Of a stretch of 64,000 nt of DNA, positions 10,058 through 20,649 are shown piece by piece. Numbering within the stretch: the first letter of the stretch is position 1; every line of letters starts with the position of its first letter. The position numbers and the translations under genes were made by a program. Source of the stretch: Agapanthus africanus (lineage: Eukaryota; Streptophyta; Magnoliopsida; Asparagales; Amaryllidaceae); NCBI GenBank assembly GCA_030015575.1, contig JASDDO010000016.1:459868141-459932140 (forward strand), written 5' to 3'. The notes below the pieces were generated by a model. That model did no database searches, was not told where the DNA came from, and saw only the letters and a program-made list of their open reading frames with translations.

Positions 10058-12384
10058 ATGTCTCTCGATACCTCATTCCCGTTTGCTCGTTCGGAGGAGG
10101 GATTTCCTGAAACGCCCTTGGACCGCAAAGTGTTAGCTATGATCAAGGACCACGACCCGGAATATAAGAGTCTCCACTTTTGGGGGTCGTGGTATAATCA
10201 GATTATCATGGGTCGACGGAGCTTCACGTGTGCAGTGCCGGCGGAGCCCATTACGGCGATCCATTATGCCAGCCCACCCCCGGTGCAGTACGCCGTAGAG
10301 ATGGTTGATTGGACATCGAAGGGCTTTCTTCATCCTGCCATAGATGCAATCCCAGTCCAGCGTCCTATGGTTTTGGATATCCTGGGACGCCGTATCTGTC
10401 AAGGCGAGGCGTGACCTTAGGGGCAATCATATAACATAGGTCTGATCCCCCGCCACCCGATCGGCTATCTGCCGTGGGCTCGGTATATCCTGTCGACGAA
10501 GAAGTCGCAGTTGATAAGGTTAGGGTTGTATACCGCGGTCTACGTCTCCCTCTTCCAGTATCCCACGCTTCCCACCTGGTGGTTCAAGGCTTTCTTGGAG
10601 CAGTGGAACATTCCTACTCGTACCTTCCTTGCAATGGATCGGGAAGTGTCAATTTCCCTGGAGGAGTTCACAGAGGTCTCCGGTCTACCGGTTATAGGGG
10701 AGCACTATGAGGAGTTGCTTCCGACAGACGAGTATGTCTTCGGTGCTAAGCCGGCGGTAAGGGGCCTCACGCCGGAGAATGCTGTTCAACACCAATTCCC
10801 AAGTTTGATCAAGGTGTTGAACATCTACGAGGCCCTTTTCATCGAACGTGGGAGTCGCGAAGTTAGTTATGAGGATTTCATCGCCCGGTTCCTTCACCCA
10901 AGTGTCCTCTCGGTAGAAGCTGCTAAGTTTGCCACCCTCGAGGACCCTTTCGGTCTAGGTTTGGATAACCTACCGGTGAAGGAAATAGACCAACAGGGTT
11001 TTTTCCTTCCTAACTCTCCGACCATGTCTTTTGCGGAAGTTGCAGCCCCCGGGATGGACGAGAAGGCCTTCTTCTTAGGATTTCTCGGGCTATGGCTGAG
11101 TTGGTTTGCACTCCCGATGCATTCTCGCCATATGCGGCCCTCTGTCTTTTACCCATCTCACCGGATGACCATCGGGGTAAAAGTGGCCGTTGGGATCGTC
11201 GGCTTGGCACACTTGTATCACTGCCTCAGTCGAGCGGCGGATGCTAATGAGCCTGGGGTGCTGCACGTGATCTCCCCGATGCACTACTTGTATCGTGGCT
11301 CGAGCTACATACATCGGGTGTTTTCGGCATGCATAAATGGCCCTCGTTCTATGACAGGTGCAGCTTCCCTCGCATCATACAGCTGATTGGTGTATCAATT
11401 CTGACTCCATCGCCGAGGAATGCCAGGGGTTTGCTCCTTCGCCCCCACACCGTTGGAGACGGGATGTCTTTTATTGACAAAGTATTGACTATTGGAAAGG
11501 CATCCACCACTGCAGTGCGGCCATTGCAAGACACTTTCAAAGATGGAGCCTCAGTTTTGACGGCCCGGGAGACCCTCCATCTATATTCCATCAGACCGGG
11601 CTTCCTGGTATTTAGGCAGAACGGTGCGGCGATTTTCATGAGATACAACCCGCATCGTTTCGCCCAACAACTGAGCTACGATCAGGGGGTACCATTGGAA
11701 GCTTTTCTACTGGAACCTGCTGCCACGGAAGAAGGGATGGAGAACGCGCTGCATCATTTCATGCGTCTGAATACGGGTTCTCACTTTTTTATCAGTGAGC
11801 CGGCTTGCGCCCCATGACTCCTCAACGTATATAAAGAGTGGTACAATCATGCGACGGGAGCCGTTATAAAGGAGGAAAGGCGATTGCTGGTCGACCGTAA
11901 GGGTGTGCCTCCAGGTAGCGACCGCAACGCTCCTTTAGTGCCAAGGACCCCGGTAGTTCCCCTCTAAAAGATGCTAGAGCCGGACCACCGCGTGCGCAGA
12001 GTCCCCCACACGAATTGCCGCTCCCCGATATTTCGGATGCACCGCTAGCGCCCTGTGCTCCAGTGGAGACAGTGGTTATAGCCTTGCCGGAGTCTGGTGT
12101 GGGTACGGACATCGGGACCCGTCGCCCCAAGGTGCCAGCCAAGCGTAAGTCGATCCTAGGTGCACCTAGGGTTGGTGGGCAGAAGAAGAAAAAGAAGTCG
12201 CTCTTCGCTGCTGACGTCGCGTTCGGTCAGGAACCCCACGCTCCCTATGGTGAGGGCCTGAGTGAATATGGGACTAACGAGGGATTAGTCATGCCGCCGG
12301 ATGACACGGATTTGGAGGCCGTCCTTGAAGCTTCGGAGAGGTTAGCGAGGCGTGACGCATGGCTGGCTAAGCTTGCGGAATCAG
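10058..12384 (+). pseudogene. Plant mobile domain (PMD) gene, exon 1, broken
   Basis: The frame from 10058 (MSLDTSFPF) carries two nearby stops at 10412-10414 and 10418-10420, then continues in frame to about 11330. That part has the PMD hallmarks: WWFKAFLEQWNIPTRTF, then the SISLEEFTEVSGLPV motif and a long helical region. A frameshift near 11330 moves it to another frame, which stops at 11815-11817. A third frame takes over from about 11968, with a Lys-rich KKKKK segment. PMD is a plant-specific domain found in host genes of the MAIN/MAIL type and in transposons; it resembles aminotransferase-like proteins but has no proven catalytic role. The exon is antisense to gag-pol, between pol and the 3' LTR. 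The breaks indicate a decayed copy. Confidence 0.75.
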
Positions 12385-12466
12385 GTAATCACTAGTCACA
12401 CTTTTTATTGCATCATATTTTTATTATTGCCTTTGACTAACATTTTTCCTTCTTTTCTTCCAACAG

Positions 12467-14832
12467 GCATCACCACTGAAGAAGCCATCGCCGCTTCCCT
12501 CAAGACCTTCCAAGAGGAGGAACGCCTTAGAGCGTCTTTAGGCGTTAGTAAGTTTCAATTCATAAAGTTTTTCATTTTCCTTGTGTTATGGTCCATTTAA
12601 CCTCTCCCTTTTTATCGCAGGAACCTCAATGCCGTTCCCGCCAAGTGACGCGGATATTCTGCCAGCTGTCGATGTTCCTGCTTCCTCAGGGCTACCGCGG
12701 GAGGTCCGTTTTGAAGAGCCGATGAGAGATGCCTTAAAGGCTCTGGAGGCATCTCTGAATGAGGACGACGACGCCCTGATGAAGGAAGCGTCGAAGAGGT
12801 CCATTGCGACAGCCCGGGAGGAAAGGAAGCGGTCGAGGCGCGAAGCAAAGGCATGCAGGGCTGCCTTGGCCATTGGAGTGGGCCCAAGCACCGTTCCTCA
12901 TGCCGATACTCCGTCAGAAGAGCCCCCGGTCGCCTTGTCTACAGCTCATAGACAGGCGGTGCGCGCTAACAGGGAGGCTAACGATAAGTCTACCTCAGGT
13001 AATATTTCTTTCGGAATTTGGTTGTAAGAATTATGAAGCTGTCGATTCTTATATATTCTGTCCTGCAGAGCCAAGTCCAACCGAGGGGGAGGCGGAGACC
13101 GTCGAACCTGAGGGGACAGAGGTAGAGGTATTGGTCGAAGCCGAGCTGATGGCGGACGACACAACCGGGATTGCTGGGCCCGAGCTAGTGGCTGACGAAA
13201 TGGTCACGTCCACTATGCCTGAGCAGGTGGCCGATGCCGAGCCCGAGCTAGTAGCGGACGGGGTGCCTGAGACTGATGACCCCATGGCGGCGGCGGATGA
13301 GACAGCCGTGCCTGCTGAGCCCGAGGGAGTAACAGGTGAGGCGGACATGATTCCTGAGGACGAGCTGACCGCTCTTTCTCAGGAGTCTGGCAATGCTCCG
13401 GTCATAGCTCTCCCCGCCTATGGCCCTCCGCCGTCTCCTGGCCTTGCGAGCACAACGACGGCCCCCGTGGAGTCTGGGGATGAGGCCATAGGTGGTGGAC
13501 TTATGTCGATGGAGGAGGGAGACGCTTCCGTCTCGGCTGGAGGCTCATCAGGTAAATTTCGGATTACCGTCCCTCTTCTTTATCTTGCAATCTCTTCTGA
13601 CAGGTTTATCCTTGTTTTTAACGCAGGTGCGGCCAGTGCCGATGCTCCATTGCTTGAGGGAGCGCCGACAACTACTGCTTTGGCGGTGGTCACCTCACAG
13701 CCCTCTCTCGTACCATCGAAGATGTTAGAAGGTATGAGTCTGGAACTTATTAGCCTTATTTTCGGACGCATAATTTATGTGTTAAAGTCATACTGCTGTG
13801 TCTTTTTAGGAGTGCTTTTTGATCATCTTTATCAAGTGTTGCTCCCACACTTCTCCTTCCCATCTGAATTCGCTTCTCCCTCTGGTGGCGCTGGTGAGTA
13901 TGGTTTCCAATTGATATCTTTCTTTTTCATTGATGGAATTATTTCTAAATTTTTCTCGTCCTGACTGCAGTGCTACAAATTAAAGGAGGGGATGAAAGAT
14001 CGGCCGCGCCACCGGCCCTTCCGGCCTTGCCACCTGCCTCAGCTGGTACAGCAACTATCACATTGATAACTCCCTTTCTTTTATTTCTTGAACTGTTATC
14101 TGATTATATCTTGTTTTTTCAGCTGTCGTTCTAGTCTCGGCGCCCTTCGAGCCTCATGTCATAATGCCGGTGGGTCCTTTCCTGAGACGTCCGTCTTCCA
14201 AAGGCGCCGCGAATAGTCTGCGCATGTTGAGCGACTACATCGAGGAACTCGACGTCGAGACTCCTACATCTGCTGCGGACTTCGCTACGGCGGTTAACCT
14301 GATGTTGGTGATACTCGTAAATTTCCATGACGAGGGCATCGTTGTGTCTTGGGTTAACCACTGCAGAGAGATCGAGGCTCGCCTGCATCAGCTGGAGTCG
14401 GTGCGTCCTGCCCCTGAGGTTTTGGCCGTGAGCACTGAAAGAGCAGCGTGGATCGAGCAAAGCGCTTCTTACGTCCACCATTTGGAACAAAAAGCAGCTT
14501 TAAGGCTGAAGGAGTGTCAGGAGTCCTCAAGTGAAACTGCTCGCTTACGTGCCGAAGTTGAGGCGAACGCTGCGGAGATGAAGGCTATCTTTGAGGGCCT
14601 CCTGGAACGCATCTCTCATGGGCTAAACTTGAAGCGAAAGCTTGATGTCGCCGAGCGTGACACTCTAGGCCGTGAAGTTGCTCATCAGGCTGTTAGGGAG
14701 CAGCTTGCATCTGTCTTGCAGCAGCAGGCTCAAGTGGAGGCAGATCTGGCGGTGGTGGCCGATCAGGAGAAAGTGTGGAAGGAGGTGCGCGAACAATTGC
14801 TAGAGTTATGCAAGACGCTTCCTTCCCAGTAA
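12467..14832 (+). CDS. PMD gene, exons 2-8, coiled-coil C terminus
   Basis: Seven introns of 70-82 bp with GT/AG ends fit the sequence: 12385-12466, 12548-12620, 12999-13068, 13552-13626, 13732-13809, 13894-13970, 14046-14122. Every internal exon (81, 378, 483, 105, 84 and 75 bp) is a multiple of three and every intron is phase 1, so the frame stays open to the stop at 14832. The encoded part is acidic, with repeats around ELVADE in exon 4. The last exon (14123-14832) encodes about 236 residues with a long Glu/Leu/Arg-rich coiled coil. Such a disordered and coiled tail after a PMD suggests a structural or nuclear role, which is inference. The splice model is read by eye. Confidence 0.65.
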
Positions 14833-14913
14833 TTCCACTTGTATCTACATACTTGTAAAAAAAAATTCTTTTTTTTCGAATAAGATGTATCCATTCTTTA
14901 TTCTTTTGTATGC

Positions 14914-17446
14914 TGTTCCCCTCCGAAAGACGGCCGCTACGTGAGGACGTCCTGCCTGAGATTCGGGGCAGATGCTATTTGGTTTTATCCGTCCACTTCT
15001 CCGAAGATGCCAAGTTGATTTATGGCACTGTGTATCGGAGGTTTGGACGGATGCGGCCGATGTAGTAGACTTCGTCAGATTCCCCCTCGCTTGAGGGTTT
15101 TTTGATTGTGGGGACGCTCTTCCCTACAGGCGCAAGCCCCTGCAGTTAATTACGCTACCGCATCGCGGTAACAACTTTCTCCTTCTCCAGAATTTCACTT
15201 CGTGTCGTGGGTGTTTGTTTTGTTTGTGGTTGCCCGTGGATTGTATACGGAGACTGAGTAATGCCGTCGCCCGTAGGACGTGGATTTGTCCAAATCCGTA
15301 TTTTCTTAGATTTGGGTTTGGTGTGTTGGTTTAAGGTTACGTTAGCCATATTGAGGCTAAGATCAACTTAAACGTTCGTTAAGGATGCGTTAGTCCTGTT
15401 TGAGACTAAGATCAACTTAACCTGGTGATCCATTTAATATATGGCCGTCGGGACTCATTACCTCTCTGACGTCGTTGAAGGATTACAACGATAGGTGTCA
15501 GAGGAGTTCAGAGATGTACCCTTGAACCAAAGTTGATTTGGAGTTTTATAGTTCATTTGAATGTTTAAGGATACGTTAGCCGTGTTTGGGGCTAAGATCA
15601 ACTTAAACGGGATTGTTTAGATCCGGCAAAAGAGTATTTGGAGGCTCTATTGTTCCAGTTTAGGGACGTGATGGTCCATGTTCCAGTTTAGGGACGTGGT
15701 GGTCTGTTGCCAGTTTTAGGGACGTGGTGGTCCATTATTAGTTTAAGGACGTTTCGGTCCAACATTAGTTTAAGGACGTTTCGGTCCAACATTCCCATTT
15801 TGGGGCAAATATTAGTTTAAGGACGTTTCGGTCCAATATTAGTTTAAGGACGTCTCGGTCCAACATTAGTTTAAGGACATTTCGGTCCTCCATTAGTTTA
15901 AGGACGTTTCGGTCCACGAGTTTAAGGACCCCACAGTCTGTGGTATGTGTGGTCGTCGGGACCCGTCACCTCTCTGACGTCGTTGAAGGATTACAACGAT
16001 AGGTGTCAGAGGAGTTCGGAGATGTACCCTCGAACCGAAAGTAAATTGATTTAGGAGAGCAATCTTGCTCAGTCCATTTAATTTGAGGACTTATGGCCAC
16101 GATTGGGCTAAGTCCAATTGAAAAATGTTCGACACTTTTATTTGTCTTTGGCCTGTACTAGGGCTTGGCCCATTTTTAAATAATGCATTGCATTATTTTC
16201 TATTTTTGGTTGGGCTCTGCCATAAAGGATGCAGAACATCAATTTATTTTGGGCTCTGCTCATTTATGAATGATGCAGAGCGTCAATTTTACTTGGGCTC
16301 TGCCCTTTTATAAAAGATGCAGAGCATCAATTTTACCTGGGCTCTGCCCATTTATTGCTTTGCAATTTAATTAGGCCTACTAGGTCTTTTTGATTTGGGC
16401 CTGGCCCTTTAGGAAATACATTGCATTTGTCAGGCGCTTTGCGCCAATCAGAGAGCGCAAGCGCTTATGGTGTTGACACGTGTCACGCAAGTGCAGTGCG
16501 CTGCGCTTGCACTCCTGACATATGGCGCGCTCTGGTGAGTTACGCCAATTCCAGAGAGCAAGGCTCTATTTCAAAAGCGCATAGCGCAGATAGTTCAGAT
16601 GCTGACACGTGGCGCTCTCTGGTGGCTTGCGCTAATCCAGGAGCGCAACAGCGCAGTTTACAAGTGCAAGGCACTATAATTTGAGAATCTTTTAGAACCA
16701 ATGGTTCATGAAAAAGTGTAAAGCACTGTTTGTTTTCTTTGATTTAATTAGAATCAAAGAAACAAGTATTTCTTGTTTTTCTTGTTTTAAAGAACCAGTG
16801 GTTCATAAAAAGTGCAAAGCACTGTTTATTATGTGAAGATCATTGATCTTGTTCTTAGATCAATGATCTATTAGAAGAAATTTCTTCTATTTTATGAAGG
16901 TTTTTACCTTTTTCTTGAAATTTCTTCAGAGTTTTCTCTGTTTGAAGTTCTTGATTTCTCACAAATGTTGATGCCTTTGAATTGAGATCCAGGGTCCTTT
17001 TTATAGTGCCCATAAATTGGTTAAATTTGTTAAAGAGATCTTTCTCTGAGTGATTTGGGGAATTTTCCCCACCGTTGGATCTTTGATCCAAGGGCTTCTG
17101 TTTTACAGAAGAAAATCTTCTTGTTTTAACAAGAACAGAAAGATTTCTTTAAAATCTTCATTCTGTTTGGCGCAAATGCCCCAGCGCTTGACACGTGTCG
17201 CGCAGCGCAGCGCTTGCGCAAAAGCGACTGCGCTGACACGTGTCGCGCAGCGCAACGCTTGCGCAACTGAAGCTTTGCTTCCATTTACTTTTTAATAGAG
17301 CTTTGCTCTGATTGGGCGCGCTGCCTTGGACGCTGCGCTGACGTATCAGCGCCTGACACGTGGCGCGTTGCGCCCGGGATTTGAAACGTTGCTTCAAAAT
17401 TTGAATTTTGAATTTCCAACAGAGCTTTGCTCTGATTGGGGGAACA
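14914..17446 (-). mobile_element. Solo LTR, subfamily II, inside the 26-kb element
   Basis: It runs 2533 bp, with minus-strand termini TGTTCCCCC (17446) and GGGAACA (14914). The flanks are TATGC (14909-14913) and TACGC (17447-17451), a target duplication with one mismatch. It therefore inserted independently, into the 3' flank of the PMD gene. Its U5 array uses 27-bp units (15740-15915, AGTTTAAGGACG then TTTCGGTCC) rather than the 52-bp units of the host element. It has two G-box palindromes (17190-17199, 17235-17244) and a TATA-like TATAAAAA (minus, 16998-17005). Confidence 0.9.
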
Positions 17447-17474
17447 TACGCTTTACCTTGTACCTGATTAAATT

Positions 17475-17480
17475 AATAAA
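17475..17480 (+). terminator. Possible poly(A) signal of the PMD gene
   Basis: AATAAA occurs just beyond the solo LTR. Without the inserted LTR it would lie about 110 bp after the PMD stop codon, a normal distance. The signal is short and AT-rich DNA makes it common, so the call is weak. Confidence 0.3.
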
Positions 17481-17659
17481 TAAAGATATACATTTTTCTT
17501 TTCAATGTCTTGTATTATTTCTTTGCTCTCTCCTTTCTCTTATTATCAACGTGCTGTCTTGATAAACACAACTGACCGATAATAGAGTAAGCATCTAGAT
17601 TTCTCCAAGAGATAGTGATGGCTTAGGCCGCAGGTTCAGATCTGCTGCCCAAGACTTTT

Positions 17660-17853
17660 CAACTCTATGAGCTGTGAGGGTCTCACAGAGACTTTTCTCC
17701 CTACGGATCGAGAGGATCTCGTAAGTGGATTTTCTTTTTAGGAATCGTGAGGATTCCTAAGTGCATTTTCTCTTATAAGTCGTAAGGATCCTATAAGAGA
17801 ATTTTCCCTCTTACGAGTCGAGAGGACTCGTAAGTGGTTGTTTCCCTCCTTGT
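17660..17853. repeat. Five-hairpin block, copy 1
   Basis: Five successive imperfect or perfect inverted repeats have loops of the GTGAGG/GTAAGG/GAGAGG type. The clearest are TTAGGAATC/GATTCCTAA near 17740-17760 and CTTACGAGTC/GACTCGTAAG near 17812-17836. The same five-part series returns at 19590-19770 and 19936-20122 with different arms. No coding frame is supported. Confidence 0.75.
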
Positions 17854-17994
17854 CGAGATTCGACTTTGGAGAGTGAGACCTGTGGATAGTATGTAAGAGA
17901 CCGCTTTAGACTGACTTGCAGGGTCCCAGTGCTTAGGAAACAAGTTTTTTTTTATCCTTGTTGCCTAAGTCTTTATCTTGCAAGTTGAGATGAA

Positions 17995-18945
17995 TCGGGA
18001 AGTTCTCGCGGAGACACTGGTTTCTCTACGGGCCGAAGCGAATCAGGAGGCTCTCATCAAGGACGCTAGTTTCCCTGAATTGAGGTATTTGCCAGGGACA
18101 CTGGTTTCCCTGGGGTTGAAACGAGTCGAGGTGTTCCTGCAAAGAGGCTAGTTTCCCTGCGGGTCGACGTGAATCAGGATGTTCTCATCAAGGACACTGG
18201 TTTCCTTGAGTCGAAGGATTTTGCCGAAGATACTGGTTTCTTCGGGGTTGAAACGAATCGGAATATTCCTGCGGACACACTGGTTTTTCTGCGAGCCGAT
18301 GCGAATCAGGAGGCTCTCATCAAGGACGCTAGTTTCCCTGAGTTGAGGAGTTTGCCAAGGACACTTGTTTCCCTGGAGTTGAAACGAATCGAGGATTTCC
18401 CGCAGGGACACTGGTTTCTCTGCGAGTCGACGTGAATCCGGATTTTCTTCGTCAAGGACGCTTGTTTCCTCGAGTCGAAGGATTTGCCGAAGACACTGGT
18501 TTCTTCGGGGTTGAAACGAACCGGAAATTTCCCGCGGAGACACTGGTTTCTCTACGAGCCGATGCGAATCAGGAGGCTCTCGTTAAGGACGCTAGTTTCC
18601 CTGAGTTGAGGAGTTTGCCAAGGACACTTGTTTCCCTGGAGTTGAAACGAATCGAGAATTTCCCGCAGGGACACTGGTTTCTCTGCGAGTCGACGCGAAT
18701 CAGGATTTTCTTCGTCAAGGACACTTGTTTCCCTGAGTCGAAGGATTTTGCCGAAGACACTGGTTTCTTCGGAGTTGTGACGAATCGGGAATTTCCCGCG
18801 GAGACACTGGTTTCTCTGCGAGCCGACGTGAATCAGGAGGCTCTCATCAAGGACGCTAGTTTCCCTGAATTGAGGATGCTGCCAAGGACACTGGTTTCCC
18901 TGGGGGTTGAAATGATCTCTGGTGGTCTTTCAGGTTCTATATGAG
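17995..18945. repeat. 263-bp higher-order tandem repeat with hairpin subunits
   Basis: The phrase GAATCAGGAGG recurs at 18040, 18303, 18566 and 18830, a period of 263-264 bp over about 3.5 copies. Each unit is built of short hairpins with the loop CACTGGTT or GCTAGTT and varying stems, for example CCAGGGA/TCCCTGG at 18092-18113, TCAAGGA/TCCTTGA at 18188-18209 and CCGAAGA/TCTTCGG at 18224-18245. The period is not a multiple of three, so the long plus-strand frames here (18169-18944) are repeat artefacts. Hypervariable tandem repeats in this part of Ogre elements are known. Confidence 0.88.
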
Positions 18946-19179
18946 TTACCGTCAAAACCGTGAAGCTAGAAATTTGATCTTCGCTTCATTTGCTGGCACT
19001 GCGTCTGCTGCATCAAGACGAATGTCGCAGTTGTCTCTAGGCTATTGGTGAACCGTCGAGATTTGGTTTTGCTTTCTGGCAGAGCCTGTTGGGAAGGTAT
19101 GGTTCCCTCTTTGTTTGTGCCCTTGGATTGTATACGGGGATCGATGTGATCTCACCTGTAGGGCGAAAGTTTCATCTTA

Positions 19180-19480
19180 TTTTTTTTATTATTGCTTTAT
19201 TTCCGTGATGCTCTATCATTTCAGCTTTTATATCGCAAAGGTCGCGATTGCCCAATCATTTCGGCTATTTTTCGCGGTGCCCAATCATTTCGGCTGTTTA
19301 TTTTATTCTTACTCGCTGCTTTTTATTGCGAGTTGCCCAATCATTTCGGCTATTTTGTGTGCATACGTTTTTACTTGCTGCTTTTTATTGCAAGTTTCCC
19401 CATCATTTCGGCTATTTCGTATGCATGTGCGGCCTACTGGCTTTTCGCTGTAAATCTGAAATTAGACAACGTTTTCGGCA
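19180..19480. repeat. Irregular tandem units with 'CCCAATCATTTCGGCTATTT'
   Basis: The core CAATCATTTCGGC occurs about five times at spacings near 25-70 bp, separated by hairpins such as ACTCGC/GCGAGT (19311-19333) and ACTTGC/GCAAGT (19373-19395). Three overlapping open frames here are artefacts of the repeat. Confidence 0.75.
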
Positions 19481-19589
19481 TCAGCACCGCTACAACTGGG
19501 ATGTTGCCAGGAGCGAATCATTATTTGCCTCTGTCGATGCCGAACAAAGGTGGCTTAGCGAACATGGTTATGGTCCTGTTGACTAAGGC

Positions 19590-19770
19590 TTTTAACTTCA
19601 TGAGCCGTAAGGGTCTCACAAAGGTATTTCTCCCTACAAGCCGTGAGGATCTCGTAGGTGTGTTTTCTTCTTAGGCACCGTGAGGATTCTTAAGTGCATG
19701 TTCCTCTGTAAGTCGTAAGGATCCTACAAGAGGGTTTTCTCCTTGTAAGTCGAGAGGACTTATAAGAGTT
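19590..19770. repeat. Five-hairpin block, copy 2
   Basis: This repeats the order of the 17660-17853 block with changed arms, for example CTACAAG/CTCGTAG near 19635 and CTTGTAAGTC/GACTTATAAG near 19738-19760. It follows a segment resembling the LTR phrase GGATTGTATACGG (19127-19140). Confidence 0.7.
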
Positions 19771-19935
19771 GTTCATCATGCGTACATATCCCCAGTCATA
19801 GATGGGACTTGGTTAGGGAAATATTTATTCGCGCCCGTGGATTGTATACAAGGGTCAGTATTGAGCCACTTGTAGGGCAATATTGGAGGTTGTGGGGGTT
19901 GCTTAAGCACAGGTTTAGGTCTCTGTAACTTAAGA

Positions 19936-20122
19936 CTTTCAAATCTTATGAGCTGTGAGGTCCCCATAAGAGAGTTCTCCTTACGAGTCGTGAGGATCTC
20001 GCAAGTATATTTTCTCCTTAAGAATCGTGGGGATCCCTAAGTGTATTGCTCCCTTGTGAGTTGTAAGGATCTCACGCGGGTGGTTTCTCCTTACAAGGTC
20101 GAGAGGACCCTGTAAGTGTCCT
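19936..20122. repeat. Five-hairpin block, copy 3
   Basis: This is the third copy of the series: TCTTATGAG with CATAAGAG, TTACGAGTC with GATCTCGCAA, CTTAAGAATC with GATCCCTAAG, CTTGTGAG with CTCACG, and CTTACAAGGTC with GACCCTGTAAG. Stem pairing is mostly retained although the sequences differ from the other two blocks. Confidence 0.7.
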
Positions 20123-20400
20123 TTAACGAGGTTGCGCCCTCTCAGGTTTTCACAAACACTCGCCGGTTGTCCTGCTGTTTTTACTCACGGAGCCCTTTCG
20201 GGTTTTCACCCGTGCCCATTTTGCTTATGGACATACTGTTTTTTTTTATATTCTTTTTATTCTTTTTTTTTTACGAGGTCGCCCCCTTTCGGGTTTTCAC
20301 GAACACTCGCCGGTAGCCCTACTGTTTTTACTCACGGAGCCCTTTCGGTTTTTCATCCGTGCCCATTTTGCTTATGGACATACCGTTTTTATATATATAT
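20122..20400. repeat. 147-bp direct repeat, two copies
   Basis: A unit with CACTCGCCGG and ACTCACGGAGCCCTTTCGG recurs at 20157 and 20304. It is followed by an A/T low-complexity run (20392-20440). The open frames at 20116-20473 read through this repeat and the T-runs and are not credible genes. Confidence 0.75.
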
Positions 20401-20469
20401 ATTTTTTATTTTTTTATTTTTTTATTTTTTTATTTTTTTTATTCATCTCGTCAGCCTGAAGATGCTGCG

Positions 20470-20556
20470 GTAGTAGTTTAAGCACGTTTCGGTCCGTTGT
20501 TAGTTTAAAGACGTTTCGGTCCGCCATTAGTTTAAGGACGTTTCGGTCCGTCCAGG
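20470..20556. repeat. 27-bp tandem units (AGTTTAAGGACG-type), three copies
   Basis: Units start at 20475, 20502 and 20529. The same 27-bp unit makes up the U5 array of the solo LTR at 15740-15915, so LTR and 3' non-coding sequence share building blocks. Confidence 0.8.
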
Positions 20557-20649
20557 AGAAGGCTGGCTACTGCTTATAAATTTTGAGCTTAGGAAGATAG
20601 CGAGCGGACATAGTCGTCGTCATCTATCATTGACCCAGGCGATAACTCG

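Noticed and set aside
10391-10420. Mini-intron to explain the two stops in PMD exon 1
   Set aside because: GT...CTTAG could be read, but the intron would be about 30 bp, too short for plants. Local damage is the simpler reading.
6478-17446. The two similar LTRs at 6478-9123 and 14914-17446 as ends of one 11-kb element
   Set aside because: The inner LTR has its own target duplication (TATGC/TACGC), while 6478 pairs by GATGG with 32697. Their U5 arrays are also of different type (52 bp versus 27 bp).
18169-18944. Plus- and minus-strand repeat proteins (88, 170 and 131 residues)
   Set aside because: The array period is 263-264 bp, not a multiple of three, so the same DNA repeat is read in changing frames. 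The repeats are better explained by DNA or RNA hairpins.
17663-20122. CRISPR-like array (regular palindromic units)
   Set aside because: Units are not identical, spacers are not unique sequences between constant repeats, and the context is a plant retrotransposon.
20116-20473. Phe-rich open frames suggesting membrane peptides
   Set aside because: They read through a 147-bp direct repeat and T-rich runs; hydrophobicity is a by-product of poly-T.
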